Assembly (NCBI GenBank): GCA_035509615.1
Contig: DATJLK010000036.1
Span: forward strand, 1 to 33,985
DNA from: AP-15 sp035509615
GTDB lineage: Bacteria; Pseudomonadota; Alphaproteobacteria; ATCC43930; CGMCC-115725
DNA: 33,985 nt
Direction of reading: 5' to 3'
Under the pieces are notes generated by a model. The model was not told the origin of the DNA and did no database searches. It saw only the letters and a program-made list of their open reading frames with translations. This document shows positions 25,430 to 31,927 of the stretch, piece by piece; the first letter of the stretch is position 1, and each line of letters starts with the position of its first letter. Both the position numbers and the translations under genes were made by a program.

Positions 25430-26350
25430 ATGGCGCTGAAAGACAAGATCGCTCTCGGCATCTCGCTGCCGCACCGCTCGCCCGAGCCGATCGGTGTCGA
25501 TGCGGTGCGCGGCGTGGCGCAACGCGCCGAAGCGCTCGGCTTTCGCGATCTGTGGGTAACCGAGAACACCCTCGATCACGTCTTCTGTTTCGATCCGGTG
25601 GCGGTTCTGACCTATGCCGCGGCGGTCACGACGCGGATCCGGCTGGGCGTGTCGGTGGTCGTGTTGCCGGCGCATCATCCGGCGCATGTCGCCCATCAAT
25701 GGGCTTGCCTCGATCATCTCTCCGGCGGCCGCGCCATTCTCGGCGTCGGGCTCGGCCGCGAGCACCATTACGCCCAATTCGAGATCCCCCGTGATCGCCG
25801 CGTGCGGCGGTTTCGCGAAGCGGTGGAAGTGATTCGCGCCCTGTGGACCGAGCCACGGGTCGATTATCACGGCGACATCTTTCACCTCGACGGCGGCACC
25901 ATGGCGCCAAAGCCGGTGCAAACGCCGCGATTGCCGGTCTGGTTTGGCGTCGGCCATCCAGACGCGGTACGCCGCGCCGGCCGTCTTGCCGATGGCTGGA
26001 TGGGCTCCGGCGGGTCGAGCATCGCCGCCTTCAAGCAATCCGTTCCGGTCCTGCGGGCGGGGCTGGAGGCAGCCGGGCGCGATCCGGCAAACTTCCCGAT
26101 TTCAAAGCGGGTATTTATGGCAGTCGACGACCGGGCAGATTTCGCCCGCGCCGAACTCCACCGCTGGTTCACCGAGGTCTATCACAATCCCGCCGGGACC
26201 GACGCCTCCGGCATCCACGGTACTCCCGAACAGGTTGGCGAACGGCTCGAAGAACTGGTGGCGATGGGCGCCAATCATCTGCTGTTGAACCCGGTCTCCC
26301 GCTATGCCGAGCAGGTCGAGGCACTTGCCGCCGTCGCCGGGTTGCGCTGA
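25430..26350 (+). CDS. LLM-class (luciferase-like) flavin-dependent oxidoreductase
   Basis: 306 residues, a TIM-barrel of the bacterial luciferase-like superfamily using FMN or F420. Family landmarks are ALGFRDLWVTENTL, RIRLGVSVVVLPAHHPAHVA, LSGGRAILGVGLGREH, FREAVEVIRALWTEPRVDYHG and LPVWFGVGHPDAVRRAGRLADGWM. These match the TIGR03619-like or generic LLM oxidoreductase group. The substrate is not deducible: relatives oxidise or desulfonate many small compounds. The ATG at 25430 is used; the ribosome site is weak. It probably shares a transcript with the VOC gene. The next gene is separated by a tandem-repeat array. Confidence 0.9.
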   Translation: MALKDKIALGISLPHRSPEPIGVDAVRGVAQRAEALGFRDLWVTENTLDHVFCFDPVAVLTYAAAVTTRIRLGVSVVVLPAHHPAHVAHQWACLDHLSGGRAILGVGLGREHHYAQFEIPRDRRVRRFREAVEVIRALWTEPRVDYHGDIFHLDGGTMAPKPVQTPRLPVWFGVGHPDAVRRAGRLADGWMGSGGSSIAAFKQSVPVLRAGLEAAGRDPANFPISKRVFMAVDDRADFARAELHRWFTEVYHNPAGTDASGIHGTPEQVGERLEELVAMGANHLLLNPVSRYAEQVEALAAVAGLR

Positions 26351-26369
26351 GCCCCCGACGCATCGAGGC

Positions 26370-26440
26370 TAGTTTGCCATAAGGTCAAGGATAGTTTGCC
26401 ATAAGGTCAAGGATAGTTTGCCATAAGGATAGTATGCCAT
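26370..26440 (+). repeat. Tandem repeat array abutting a start codon
   Basis: Two identical 22-bp units (26370-26391 and 26392-26413), beginning TAGTTTGCCATAAGG and ending TCAAGGA, are followed by a third copy truncated after 15 bases (26414-26428). A degenerate fourth piece, TAGTATGCCAT (26430-26440), runs into the methyltransferase ATG at 26439. Each unit contains AAGG-type purine runs. The last, AAGGA at 26424-26428, is placed about 10 bases before the ATG and can act as its ribosome site. The start codon thus appears to be part of the last repeat copy. Confidence 0.9.
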
Positions 26441-27188
26441 GTCGTCACTGCATTCCGATCCGGTCAAGCAACAGGTCGCGGCGCATTGGGACCGGCGGGC
26501 AGCGCATTTTGACGAAGATTTCGGTCACAGCATTCGCACTGCGGCCGAACACGCCGCGTGGGACCGCATCTTTGGGCTGGTGCTGCCGCCCGGCGGCACG
26601 GTCGAGGCGCTCGATGCCGGCTGCGGCACCGGGTTCCTGAGCCTCGAACTCGCCGCGCGCGGTCATCGCGTCACCGGCATCGATTTCGCGCCGTCGATGA
26701 TCGCCCGCGCCGAGACAAAGGCGGCCGAACGCGGTCTTGCAGTACGTTTCGAACAGGCCGACGCCGAGCAATTGCCGTTTGCGCCGGCCAGCTTTGATCT
26801 CGTCATCAGTCGGCATGTGTTGTGGACATTGCCCCATCCCGAAGCGGCGATCGACGAATGGATCCGCATTCTGCGGCCCGGCGGACGCCTCGCCATCGTC
26901 GACGGTGCGGTGCTCGACGGCAGCGACCGCGCGACCGGTTCTCAGCCGGGGTGCCAGGAAAATGCCCGGACCAGCCCGGAATATGCTGCGGTCGGAGATC
27001 GGCTGCCGTTTCTCGGCGGCCGTCCGCGCGAAGAAATCGAAACCGTGCTGCGGGCGCACCGCCTCGCCTGGGTGGCCAGCGATCCGCTCGCCGATCTTGT
27101 CGAGGCGCAGGTGCAACGCATGATCGAAGAAGGTTTGGAGCCGCGGCGGCGCCACCGTTATGTCGCCTGGGGCGACAAACCACGCTGA
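26439..27188 (+). CDS. Class I SAM-dependent methyltransferase (UbiE-like)
   Basis: 249 residues. The SAM-binding motif I is VEALDAGCGTGFLSLELA (around residues 55-72), followed by the acidic strand-2 end GIDFAPSMIARAE, the motif AEQLPFAPASFDLVISRHVLWTLPHPEAAIDEW and the post-III LRPGGRLAIVDGAV. The style is that of UbiE/BioC-like small-molecule methyltransferases; the C-terminal third is variable and gives no substrate clue. The ATG at 26439 is inside the last repeat unit; an out-of-frame ATG lies 5 bases upstream. It may be in the same transcript as the LLM oxidoreductase, 88 bases away. Confidence 0.88.
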   Translation: MSSLHSDPVKQQVAAHWDRRAAHFDEDFGHSIRTAAEHAAWDRIFGLVLPPGGTVEALDAGCGTGFLSLELAARGHRVTGIDFAPSMIARAETKAAERGLAVRFEQADAEQLPFAPASFDLVISRHVLWTLPHPEAAIDEWIRILRPGGRLAIVDGAVLDGSDRATGSQPGCQENARTSPEYAAVGDRLPFLGGRPREEIETVLRAHRLAWVASDPLADLVEAQVQRMIEEGLEPRRRHRYVAWGDKPR

Positions 27189-27223
27189 CCACCAGGAACC
27201 TCAAGAGCCGAGCGAGACCGGTG

Positions 27224-27454
27224 ATGCAGCAGGGCCGCGGTGGGATGGGCAGCCACAAGCACGGCATCTCCGGGCATGCCTCGCAAAGCCCGCGCCTGCG
27301 TCTCGCCAAAAAACTCGCGGCCGAACGCGGCGAGTACGGGACTGGTACACCGCGTCGCCCGCTGCGCCCCGTCTTTGCCAGCGTCCGCGACGCGTTTGAT
27401 AACGGCGGCACGCCACGCCGGCGCCAGAGACCGGCAAAACCAGACCTGGACTGA
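27224..27454 (+). CDS. Possible small basic hypothetical protein
   Basis: 76 residues (MQQGRGGMGSHKHGIS...QRPAKPDLD), Arg/Gly-rich, with no family I recognise. Support is limited to codon usage: third positions are mostly G or C, as in neighbouring genes, over a block reading ISGHASQSPRLRLAKKLA and ASVRDAFDNGGTPRRRQR. There is no strong ribosome site; an internal ATG at 27245 is an alternative start. It lies 35 bases after the methyltransferase stop on the same strand. It may be non-coding. Confidence 0.35.
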   Translation: MQQGRGGMGSHKHGISGHASQSPRLRLAKKLAAERGEYGTGTPRRPLRPVFASVRDAFDNGGTPRRRQRPAKPDLD

Positions 27455-27696
27455 ACGAGCCAGCCTGCTTTCTCAGTCGTCGGCGATGGCGAAGTCTGCG
27501 GTCATCACCGACCTGAAGCGGCGATGTCAAACCCGCCCGCCCGGGGCGGCGTGTGCGAGATGCGCGGCGTTGCCTTCCAGCGAATCGAACGCTGACGCGC
27601 CAAGATCTGCCCGTGCCATAATCTTGTAGCGGTGCTGTCACTTTTCTCGATTAGTGGTAGGATCGCGTACTTGGATTGTAGATGCGGGAGGGGCCG
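27455..27696 (+). promoter_or_regulatory. PhoH upstream region with putative promoter
   Basis: About 240 bases with no gene seen. CTGTCA (27635-27640) and TAGGAT (27658-27663) are spaced by 17 bases and match the sigma-70 hexamers at 4/6 each, in a locally AT-richer patch. The ribosome site GGGAGGGG at 27686-27693 follows. A leader of about 25 bases would precede the PhoH start at 27697. Confidence 0.4.
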
Positions 27697-28413
27697 ATGG
27701 GGAAACGCTGGGCCAACACCGGATCGGTCATCCATCTTGCCGAAGCGGGCTATGCCGTCTCGCCTGTCGCCGACAACGAGCGCGAGCACAGCTGGCGCCG
27801 CAAAATCCGCCCGCACAGCGAGGGTCAGCGCCGGCTGATGGCGGCAATCACCCAACACCATCTGACGCTCGCCCTCGGTCCGGCCGGCACCGGCAAGACC
27901 TACCTCGCGGTAACCGCCGCGGTCGACGCGCTGATCTCGGGCGAAGTCGCGCGCATCGTCTTGACCCGGCCGGCGGTCGAGGCCGGCGAGAGCCTCGGCT
28001 TTCTGCCCGGCGATATGAACGCCAAACTCGCCCCCTATCTGCGCCCGCTCGACGATGCGCTGACCGAGCGGCTCGGCGGCAAGCGGCTTAAGCAACTGAT
28101 CGGGGAGCGCGCGATCGAAATCGCGCCGATCGCCTATATGCGCGGGCGGACGTTGAACAATGCGTTCATCGTCATCGACGAGGCGCAGAACTGCACTTAT
28201 GGGCAGATCAAGATGCTGCTGACCCGGCTCGGCGCCAATGCGCGCATGGTAGTCACCGGCGACCCGGACCAGAGCGATTTGCTCGAAGGCCTCTCGGGAC
28301 TGGCGGAAATCGCCGGCCGGCTCGAAGCGATCAGCGATGTCGCGGTGGTTCGCCTCGGCGACGCCGACATCGTCCGCCACCCGCTCGTCGCGGAGATGCT
28401 GACCGTGCTATGA
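27697..28413 (+). CDS. PhoH-family P-loop ATPase (short form)
   Basis: 238 residues from the ATG at 27697 (MGKRWANTG), chosen because GGGAGGGG ends 3 bases upstream. An in-frame ATG at 27682 is possible but overlaps the ribosome site. The P-loop is GPAGTGKT (61-68) and Walker B is AFIVIDEAQN, followed by QIKMLLTRLGANARMVVTGDPDQSDL, the PhoH signature with sensor elements. It lacks the N-terminal KH-like or PIN extension of larger PhoH/PhoH2 proteins, and its neighbour is not ybeY or ybeZ-type, so it is a stand-alone short form. Relatives are RNA-linked ATPases; the exact function is unknown. Confidence 0.93.
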   Translation: MGKRWANTGSVIHLAEAGYAVSPVADNEREHSWRRKIRPHSEGQRRLMAAITQHHLTLALGPAGTGKTYLAVTAAVDALISGEVARIVLTRPAVEAGESLGFLPGDMNAKLAPYLRPLDDALTERLGGKRLKQLIGERAIEIAPIAYMRGRTLNNAFIVIDEAQNCTYGQIKMLLTRLGANARMVVTGDPDQSDLLEGLSGLAEIAGRLEAISDVAVVRLGDADIVRHPLVAEMLTVL

Positions 28414-28506
28414 GCCGGCGCCCGTTCGAAACGGGTGTTGACGTCGGGCGCCGCGCCGTCGCTTATTGCCGTAACCAAACAAAGTCGTCCGGCAGGAGCT
28501 GACCCG

Positions 28507-29433
28507 ATGCCCACTCAGCCGTTTCGTGGAGTCCTCGTCCCCGTTCTCACCCCATTTGCCGCGAATGGCGACCCCGACAGCGGGCGTTTTATCGCGTTCT
28601 GCCGCTGGCTGCTCGATCAGGGAGCAAACGGGCTGGCCCTGTTCGGCACCACCAGCGAGGCCAACTCGATGTCGCCAGCCGAACGGATGGCACTGCTCGA
28701 TCGCCTGATCGAAGCCGGCATCCCGGCCGGGAAGCTGATGCCGGGGACCGGCGCCTGTGCCATCACCGACGCCGTGGCGCTGGCCAGACACGCGGTCGGA
28801 CATGGCTGCGGCGGGGTTCTGATGCTGCCGCCCTTCTACTACAAGCCGGTCAGCGATGACGGGATATTCGGCTTCGTCGCGAATGTGATCGACAAGGTCG
28901 GCTCGTCGGACCTGCGGGTTTACCTCTATCATATCCCGCCCGTGGCGGTGGTCGGCTATTCGCTCGACCTTGTCGGCCGTTTTATCAAGACCTATCCAGA
29001 GACCGTCGTCGGGTTGAAGGACAGCTCTGGCGAGTGGAACAATACCGCCGCCCTCCTCGACCGTTATCCCGGCTTCGCGGTCTTCCCCGGCTCCGAGGTT
29101 TTTCTGCTCGACGCGCTGCGCCGCGGCGGGGCAGGCTGCATCACAGCGACCGGCAACATCAATGTATCGGGGATCGCCAAAGTCTGTGCCAATTGGCAGG
29201 GACCGCAGGCAGACGCTTTGCAGGCCGAGATCACCATCGTGCGCAAGACAATGCAGGCCTACCCGATGGTCCCGGCGCTCAAGCGGGTCGTCGCCCATTT
29301 TCACAACGACCCGGTCTGGACCGCGGTGCGCCCGCCGATGCTGCCGCTCAGCGAGACGCAGTCGGCGGCTCTTATCACCGACCTCGCAAAGATCGGCTTC
29401 GCTCTCGGCGAGCGCCGGCAGAAGGCAGCCTGA
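28507..29433 (+). CDS. DapA-family (DHDPS/NAL) class I aldolase or lyase, not a true DapA
   Basis: 308 residues from the ATG at 28507, with AGGAG at 28494-28498. It is a TIM-barrel lyase using a Schiff-base lysine: GLKDSSG with Lys171, the catalytic Tyr141 in LYHIPP, and Thr48-Thr49 in FGTTSEA, equivalent to E. coli DapA Lys161/Tyr133/Thr44-Thr45. The arginine that DapA uses to bind aspartate semialdehyde (Arg138, in YNVPSRTG) is replaced: here the segment is YHIPPVAVVG, Val146. So it probably acts on another 2-oxo acid aldol substrate; the family includes NahE-type hydratase-aldolases and sugar-acid aldolases. It is 18 bases upstream of gentisate dioxygenase, suggesting an operon. Confidence 0.9.
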   Translation: MPTQPFRGVLVPVLTPFAANGDPDSGRFIAFCRWLLDQGANGLALFGTTSEANSMSPAERMALLDRLIEAGIPAGKLMPGTGACAITDAVALARHAVGHGCGGVLMLPPFYYKPVSDDGIFGFVANVIDKVGSSDLRVYLYHIPPVAVVGYSLDLVGRFIKTYPETVVGLKDSSGEWNNTAALLDRYPGFAVFPGSEVFLLDALRRGGAGCITATGNINVSGIAKVCANWQGPQADALQAEITIVRKTMQAYPMVPALKRVVAHFHNDPVWTAVRPPMLPLSETQSAALITDLAKIGFALGERRQKAA

Positions 29434-29451
29434 AGAGGCCGAGGAAGGGCG

Positions 29452-30501
29452 ATGGCAACCGAGCGGGCGGCCGCCTCCATCCCGGAGCGGCGGGCGTTTT
29501 ACGACCGGATCAGCGACGGTAATTTGGCGCCGCTGTGGGAGCGGCTGCATGCGCTGGTAACGCCGCAACCAGTGACGCCGGTGCAGCCGGCGATCTGGCA
29601 TTACCGTGAAGTCCGCCCGCATCTGATGCGCGCCGGCGAGTTGATCAGCGCCGAGGAGGCCACGCGGCGGGTTTTGATCCTTGAAAACCCGGGGTTAAAA
29701 GGCCAAACCTCGATCACGCATTCGCTGTTTGCCGGGTTGCAATTGATCCTGCCCGGCGAAGTGGCGCCGGCGCATCGCCATACCCAGTCGGCATTGCGCT
29801 TCATCATCGAAGGCGACGGGGCCTATACCGCAGTCGACGGCGAGCGCACGACGATGCACCCGGGCGACTTTGTGATTACGCCATCCTGGACCTGGCATGA
29901 TCACGGCAACGATTCGCGGCAGCCGATGGTCTGGCTTGACGGGCTCGACATCCCGATCGTACGGCTGCTCGATGCGAGTTTTGCCGAGCCGGGCGAGACC
30001 GAAAGCCAGGCGATCGCGCGGCCGGAAGGCGACAATGCCGCGCGTTTTGCCAACAATCTGCTGCCGGTCGACTGGAAGCCCGCGGTCAAGACGTCGCCGG
30101 TGTTCAATTACCCCTATACCCGTTCGCGCGAATCGCTCGATGTGCTGAGCCGCAACGAAGATCCGGATCCATGTCACGGCCACAAATTGCGCTACGTCAA
30201 CCCGGCGACCGGCGATTTCGCGATGCCGACAATCGGTGCCTTTATCCAATTGCTCCCCGCCGGTTTTGCGACGCGCCCCTATCGGTCGACCGACGCCACG
30301 GTCTTCGTCGCGGTCGAAGGCTGCGGAGAGACCCGGGTCGGCGACCAGGTCCTGGTATGGGAAGCCAACGACATCTTTGTCGTGCCAAGCTGGGCGAGCG
30401 TCAGTCATCACGCCGAGACCGAAGCGGTGCTGTTCAGCTATTCCGACCGTCCGGTCCAGGAAAAGCTTGGCCTCTGGCGTGAGCAGCGCGGCAACGCGTA
30501 A
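29452..30501 (+). CDS. Gentisate 1,2-dioxygenase
   Basis: 349 residues, a bicupin of the usual size. It opens the ring of gentisate (2,5-dihydroxybenzoate) with O2 to maleylpyruvate in the cytoplasm using Fe(II). The N-terminal cupin shows AHRHTQSALRFIIEGDGAYT with His108 and His110, and WTWHDHGND with His149/His151, the expected metal site. The C-terminal cupin is present but lacks clear ligands (SHHAETEAVLFSYSDRPVQEKLGLWRE). GAGGAAGGG just before the ATG at 29452 is a good ribosome site. Related ring-cleaving enzymes for salicylate or 1-hydroxy-2-naphthoate share this fold, so the substrate could differ. Genes for maleylpyruvate isomerase and fumarylpyruvate hydrolase are absent from the window. 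Confidence 0.88.
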   Translation: MATERAAASIPERRAFYDRISDGNLAPLWERLHALVTPQPVTPVQPAIWHYREVRPHLMRAGELISAEEATRRVLILENPGLKGQTSITHSLFAGLQLILPGEVAPAHRHTQSALRFIIEGDGAYTAVDGERTTMHPGDFVITPSWTWHDHGNDSRQPMVWLDGLDIPIVRLLDASFAEPGETESQAIARPEGDNAARFANNLLPVDWKPAVKTSPVFNYPYTRSRESLDVLSRNEDPDPCHGHKLRYVNPATGDFAMPTIGAFIQLLPAGFATRPYRSTDATVFVAVEGCGETRVGDQVLVWEANDIFVVPSWASVSHHAETEAVLFSYSDRPVQEKLGLWREQRGNA

Positions 30502-30533
30502 TGCCGGTCAACGCGACGGGATTGTTTTGTCGC

Positions 30534-30565
30534 TCCGCCCCACGCAATATCCGCCCCACGCAATA
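30534..30565 (+). repeat. Perfect 16-bp tandem duplication
   Basis: TCCGCCCCACGCAATA occurs at 30534-30549 and again immediately at 30550-30565. It lies in the 181-base gap between gentisate dioxygenase and the PhzS-like gene, where nothing else is recognisable. It may be a recent slippage event or a paired regulator site; there is no coding role. Confidence 0.85.
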
Positions 30566-30682
30566 ACAGGCTTTGAATGTGTCTTTGCCGGCGCAGCGAG
30601 GTAATCCCGGTGGCGCCGTTCTTCCGGACCGGGCGGGTTTGCACCAGTTGAGGCTCTTCGTCTCCTCGTTCGGAGGCGCATC

Positions 30683-31927
30683 ATGGACGTGATCATCATC
30701 GGCGCCGGGATCGGCGGGCTTACCCTCGGGCTGGCGCTGCATCGCGCCGGCATCGCGTGCCGGATTTATGAAGCGTCGCCGGCCATCACTCCGGTCGGGG
30801 TCGGCATCAATCTCTTGCCGCATGCAACCCGCGAACTTGCCGCACTCGATCTCGAAGCGCCCTTGGCTCGGGTCGGAGTCACGACAGCGGAAGCGTGCTT
30901 TTTCAATCGCTTCGGCCAGCTGATCTATCGCGAGGCGTTGGGGCGTGCGGCGGGTTACGCCTCGCCGCAATTCTCGATCCATCGCGGCGACCTGCAGCGG
31001 GTGCTGGCCGAGGCCTTTGCCGCGCGCGCCGGTATCGACCGGCTGCTCACCGGATGGCGCTGCATCGGGTTTTCGCAGGAACCCGATCGCGCGACCGTGC
31101 ATTTCGAGCATGCCAAAAGCGGCGAGCCGCTACCGCCGCAGCACGGAACAGTCGCGATCGGCTGCGACGGAATCCATTCGGTGGTCCGCAAGCAGCTTCA
31201 CCCGCATGAGGGCGAGCCGCTCTATTCGGGTTATAACATGTGGCGCGGGCTGACCCGCTGGCCGCCGTTTTTGTCAGGGGCCTCGATGGTACGCGCCGGT
31301 TGGCTCGCTACCGGCAAGATGGTGATCTACCCGATCCGCAATGACATCGACGATGAAGGCCGGCAACTGGTCAACTGGGTTGCCGAGATCGAGACGCCGT
31401 GGCACCAGGCGCGCAACTGGAACCGGCCGGGCCGCCTTGGCGATTTCCTCGGAGCGTTCAAGGATTGGCGCTTCGACTGGCTCGATGTGCCGGCGATGAT
31501 CGGCGCCGCCGAGATGATCCTCGAATTCCCGATGGTCGATCAGGAGCCGCTGCCGCGCTGGAGCTTTGGCCGAGTGACGTTGCTCGGCGACGCCGCGCAT
31601 CCGATGGTACCGCGCGGTTCGAACGGCGCCGGCCAGGCGATCCTCGATGCCCGGGCGCTGACCGACTGCCTCAGCGCCGTTCGGGACAATCCGGTCGCGG
31701 CGTTGCGGGCGTATCAGGAGCGGCGGCTCGAAGCCGCCGCCAATGTTGTCCGCGCCAACCGCACCAACCCGCCCGACGCGATTTTGCGCGAGGTGTATCT
31801 GCGCAGCGGCGACCGGCCGTTCGACGATATCGACCAATTGATCAGCCGTCGCGAACTGGCCGCGATATCGGACAATTATAAACGCGTCGCCGGTTACGAC
31901 CGGGAAGCCCTCGCCCGCTCCCGATGA
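30683..31927 (+). CDS. PhzS-like FAD-dependent aromatic monooxygenase
   Basis: 414 residues, a class A flavoprotein hydroxylase. The FAD Rossmann motif is GAGIGG (7-12) with Glu30 at the strand end. The DG motif is CDGIHSVVRKQLHP and the second FAD motif GDAAHPM begins at Gly302. Segments SIHRGDLQRVL, NMWRGLTRWPPFLSG, VNWVAEIETPW, NWNRPGRLGDFL and PMVDQEPLPRW closely follow the pattern of PhzS (5-methylphenazine-1-carboxylate 1-monooxygenase), as I recall it, more than that of salicylate hydroxylase. It would hydroxylate, possibly with decarboxylation, an aromatic acid using NAD(P)H and O2. GGAGG at 30672-30676 supports the start. Its TGA overlaps the GGT start by ATGA. Confidence 0.9.
   Translation: MDVIIIGAGIGGLTLGLALHRAGIACRIYEASPAITPVGVGINLLPHATRELAALDLEAPLARVGVTTAEACFFNRFGQLIYREALGRAAGYASPQFSIHRGDLQRVLAEAFAARAGIDRLLTGWRCIGFSQEPDRATVHFEHAKSGEPLPPQHGTVAIGCDGIHSVVRKQLHPHEGEPLYSGYNMWRGLTRWPPFLSGASMVRAGWLATGKMVIYPIRNDIDDEGRQLVNWVAEIETPWHQARNWNRPGRLGDFLGAFKDWRFDWLDVPAMIGAAEMILEFPMVDQEPLPRWSFGRVTLLGDAAHPMVPRGSNGAGQAILDARALTDCLSAVRDNPVAALRAYQERRLEAAANVVRANRTNPPDAILREVYLRSGDRPFDDIDQLISRRELAAISDNYKRVAGYDREALARSR

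Noticed and set aside
27201..27641. 146-residue minus-strand frame after the methyltransferase
   Set aside because: Arg-rich low-information translation without a ribosome site or family; the plus-strand small frame has somewhat better codon usage.
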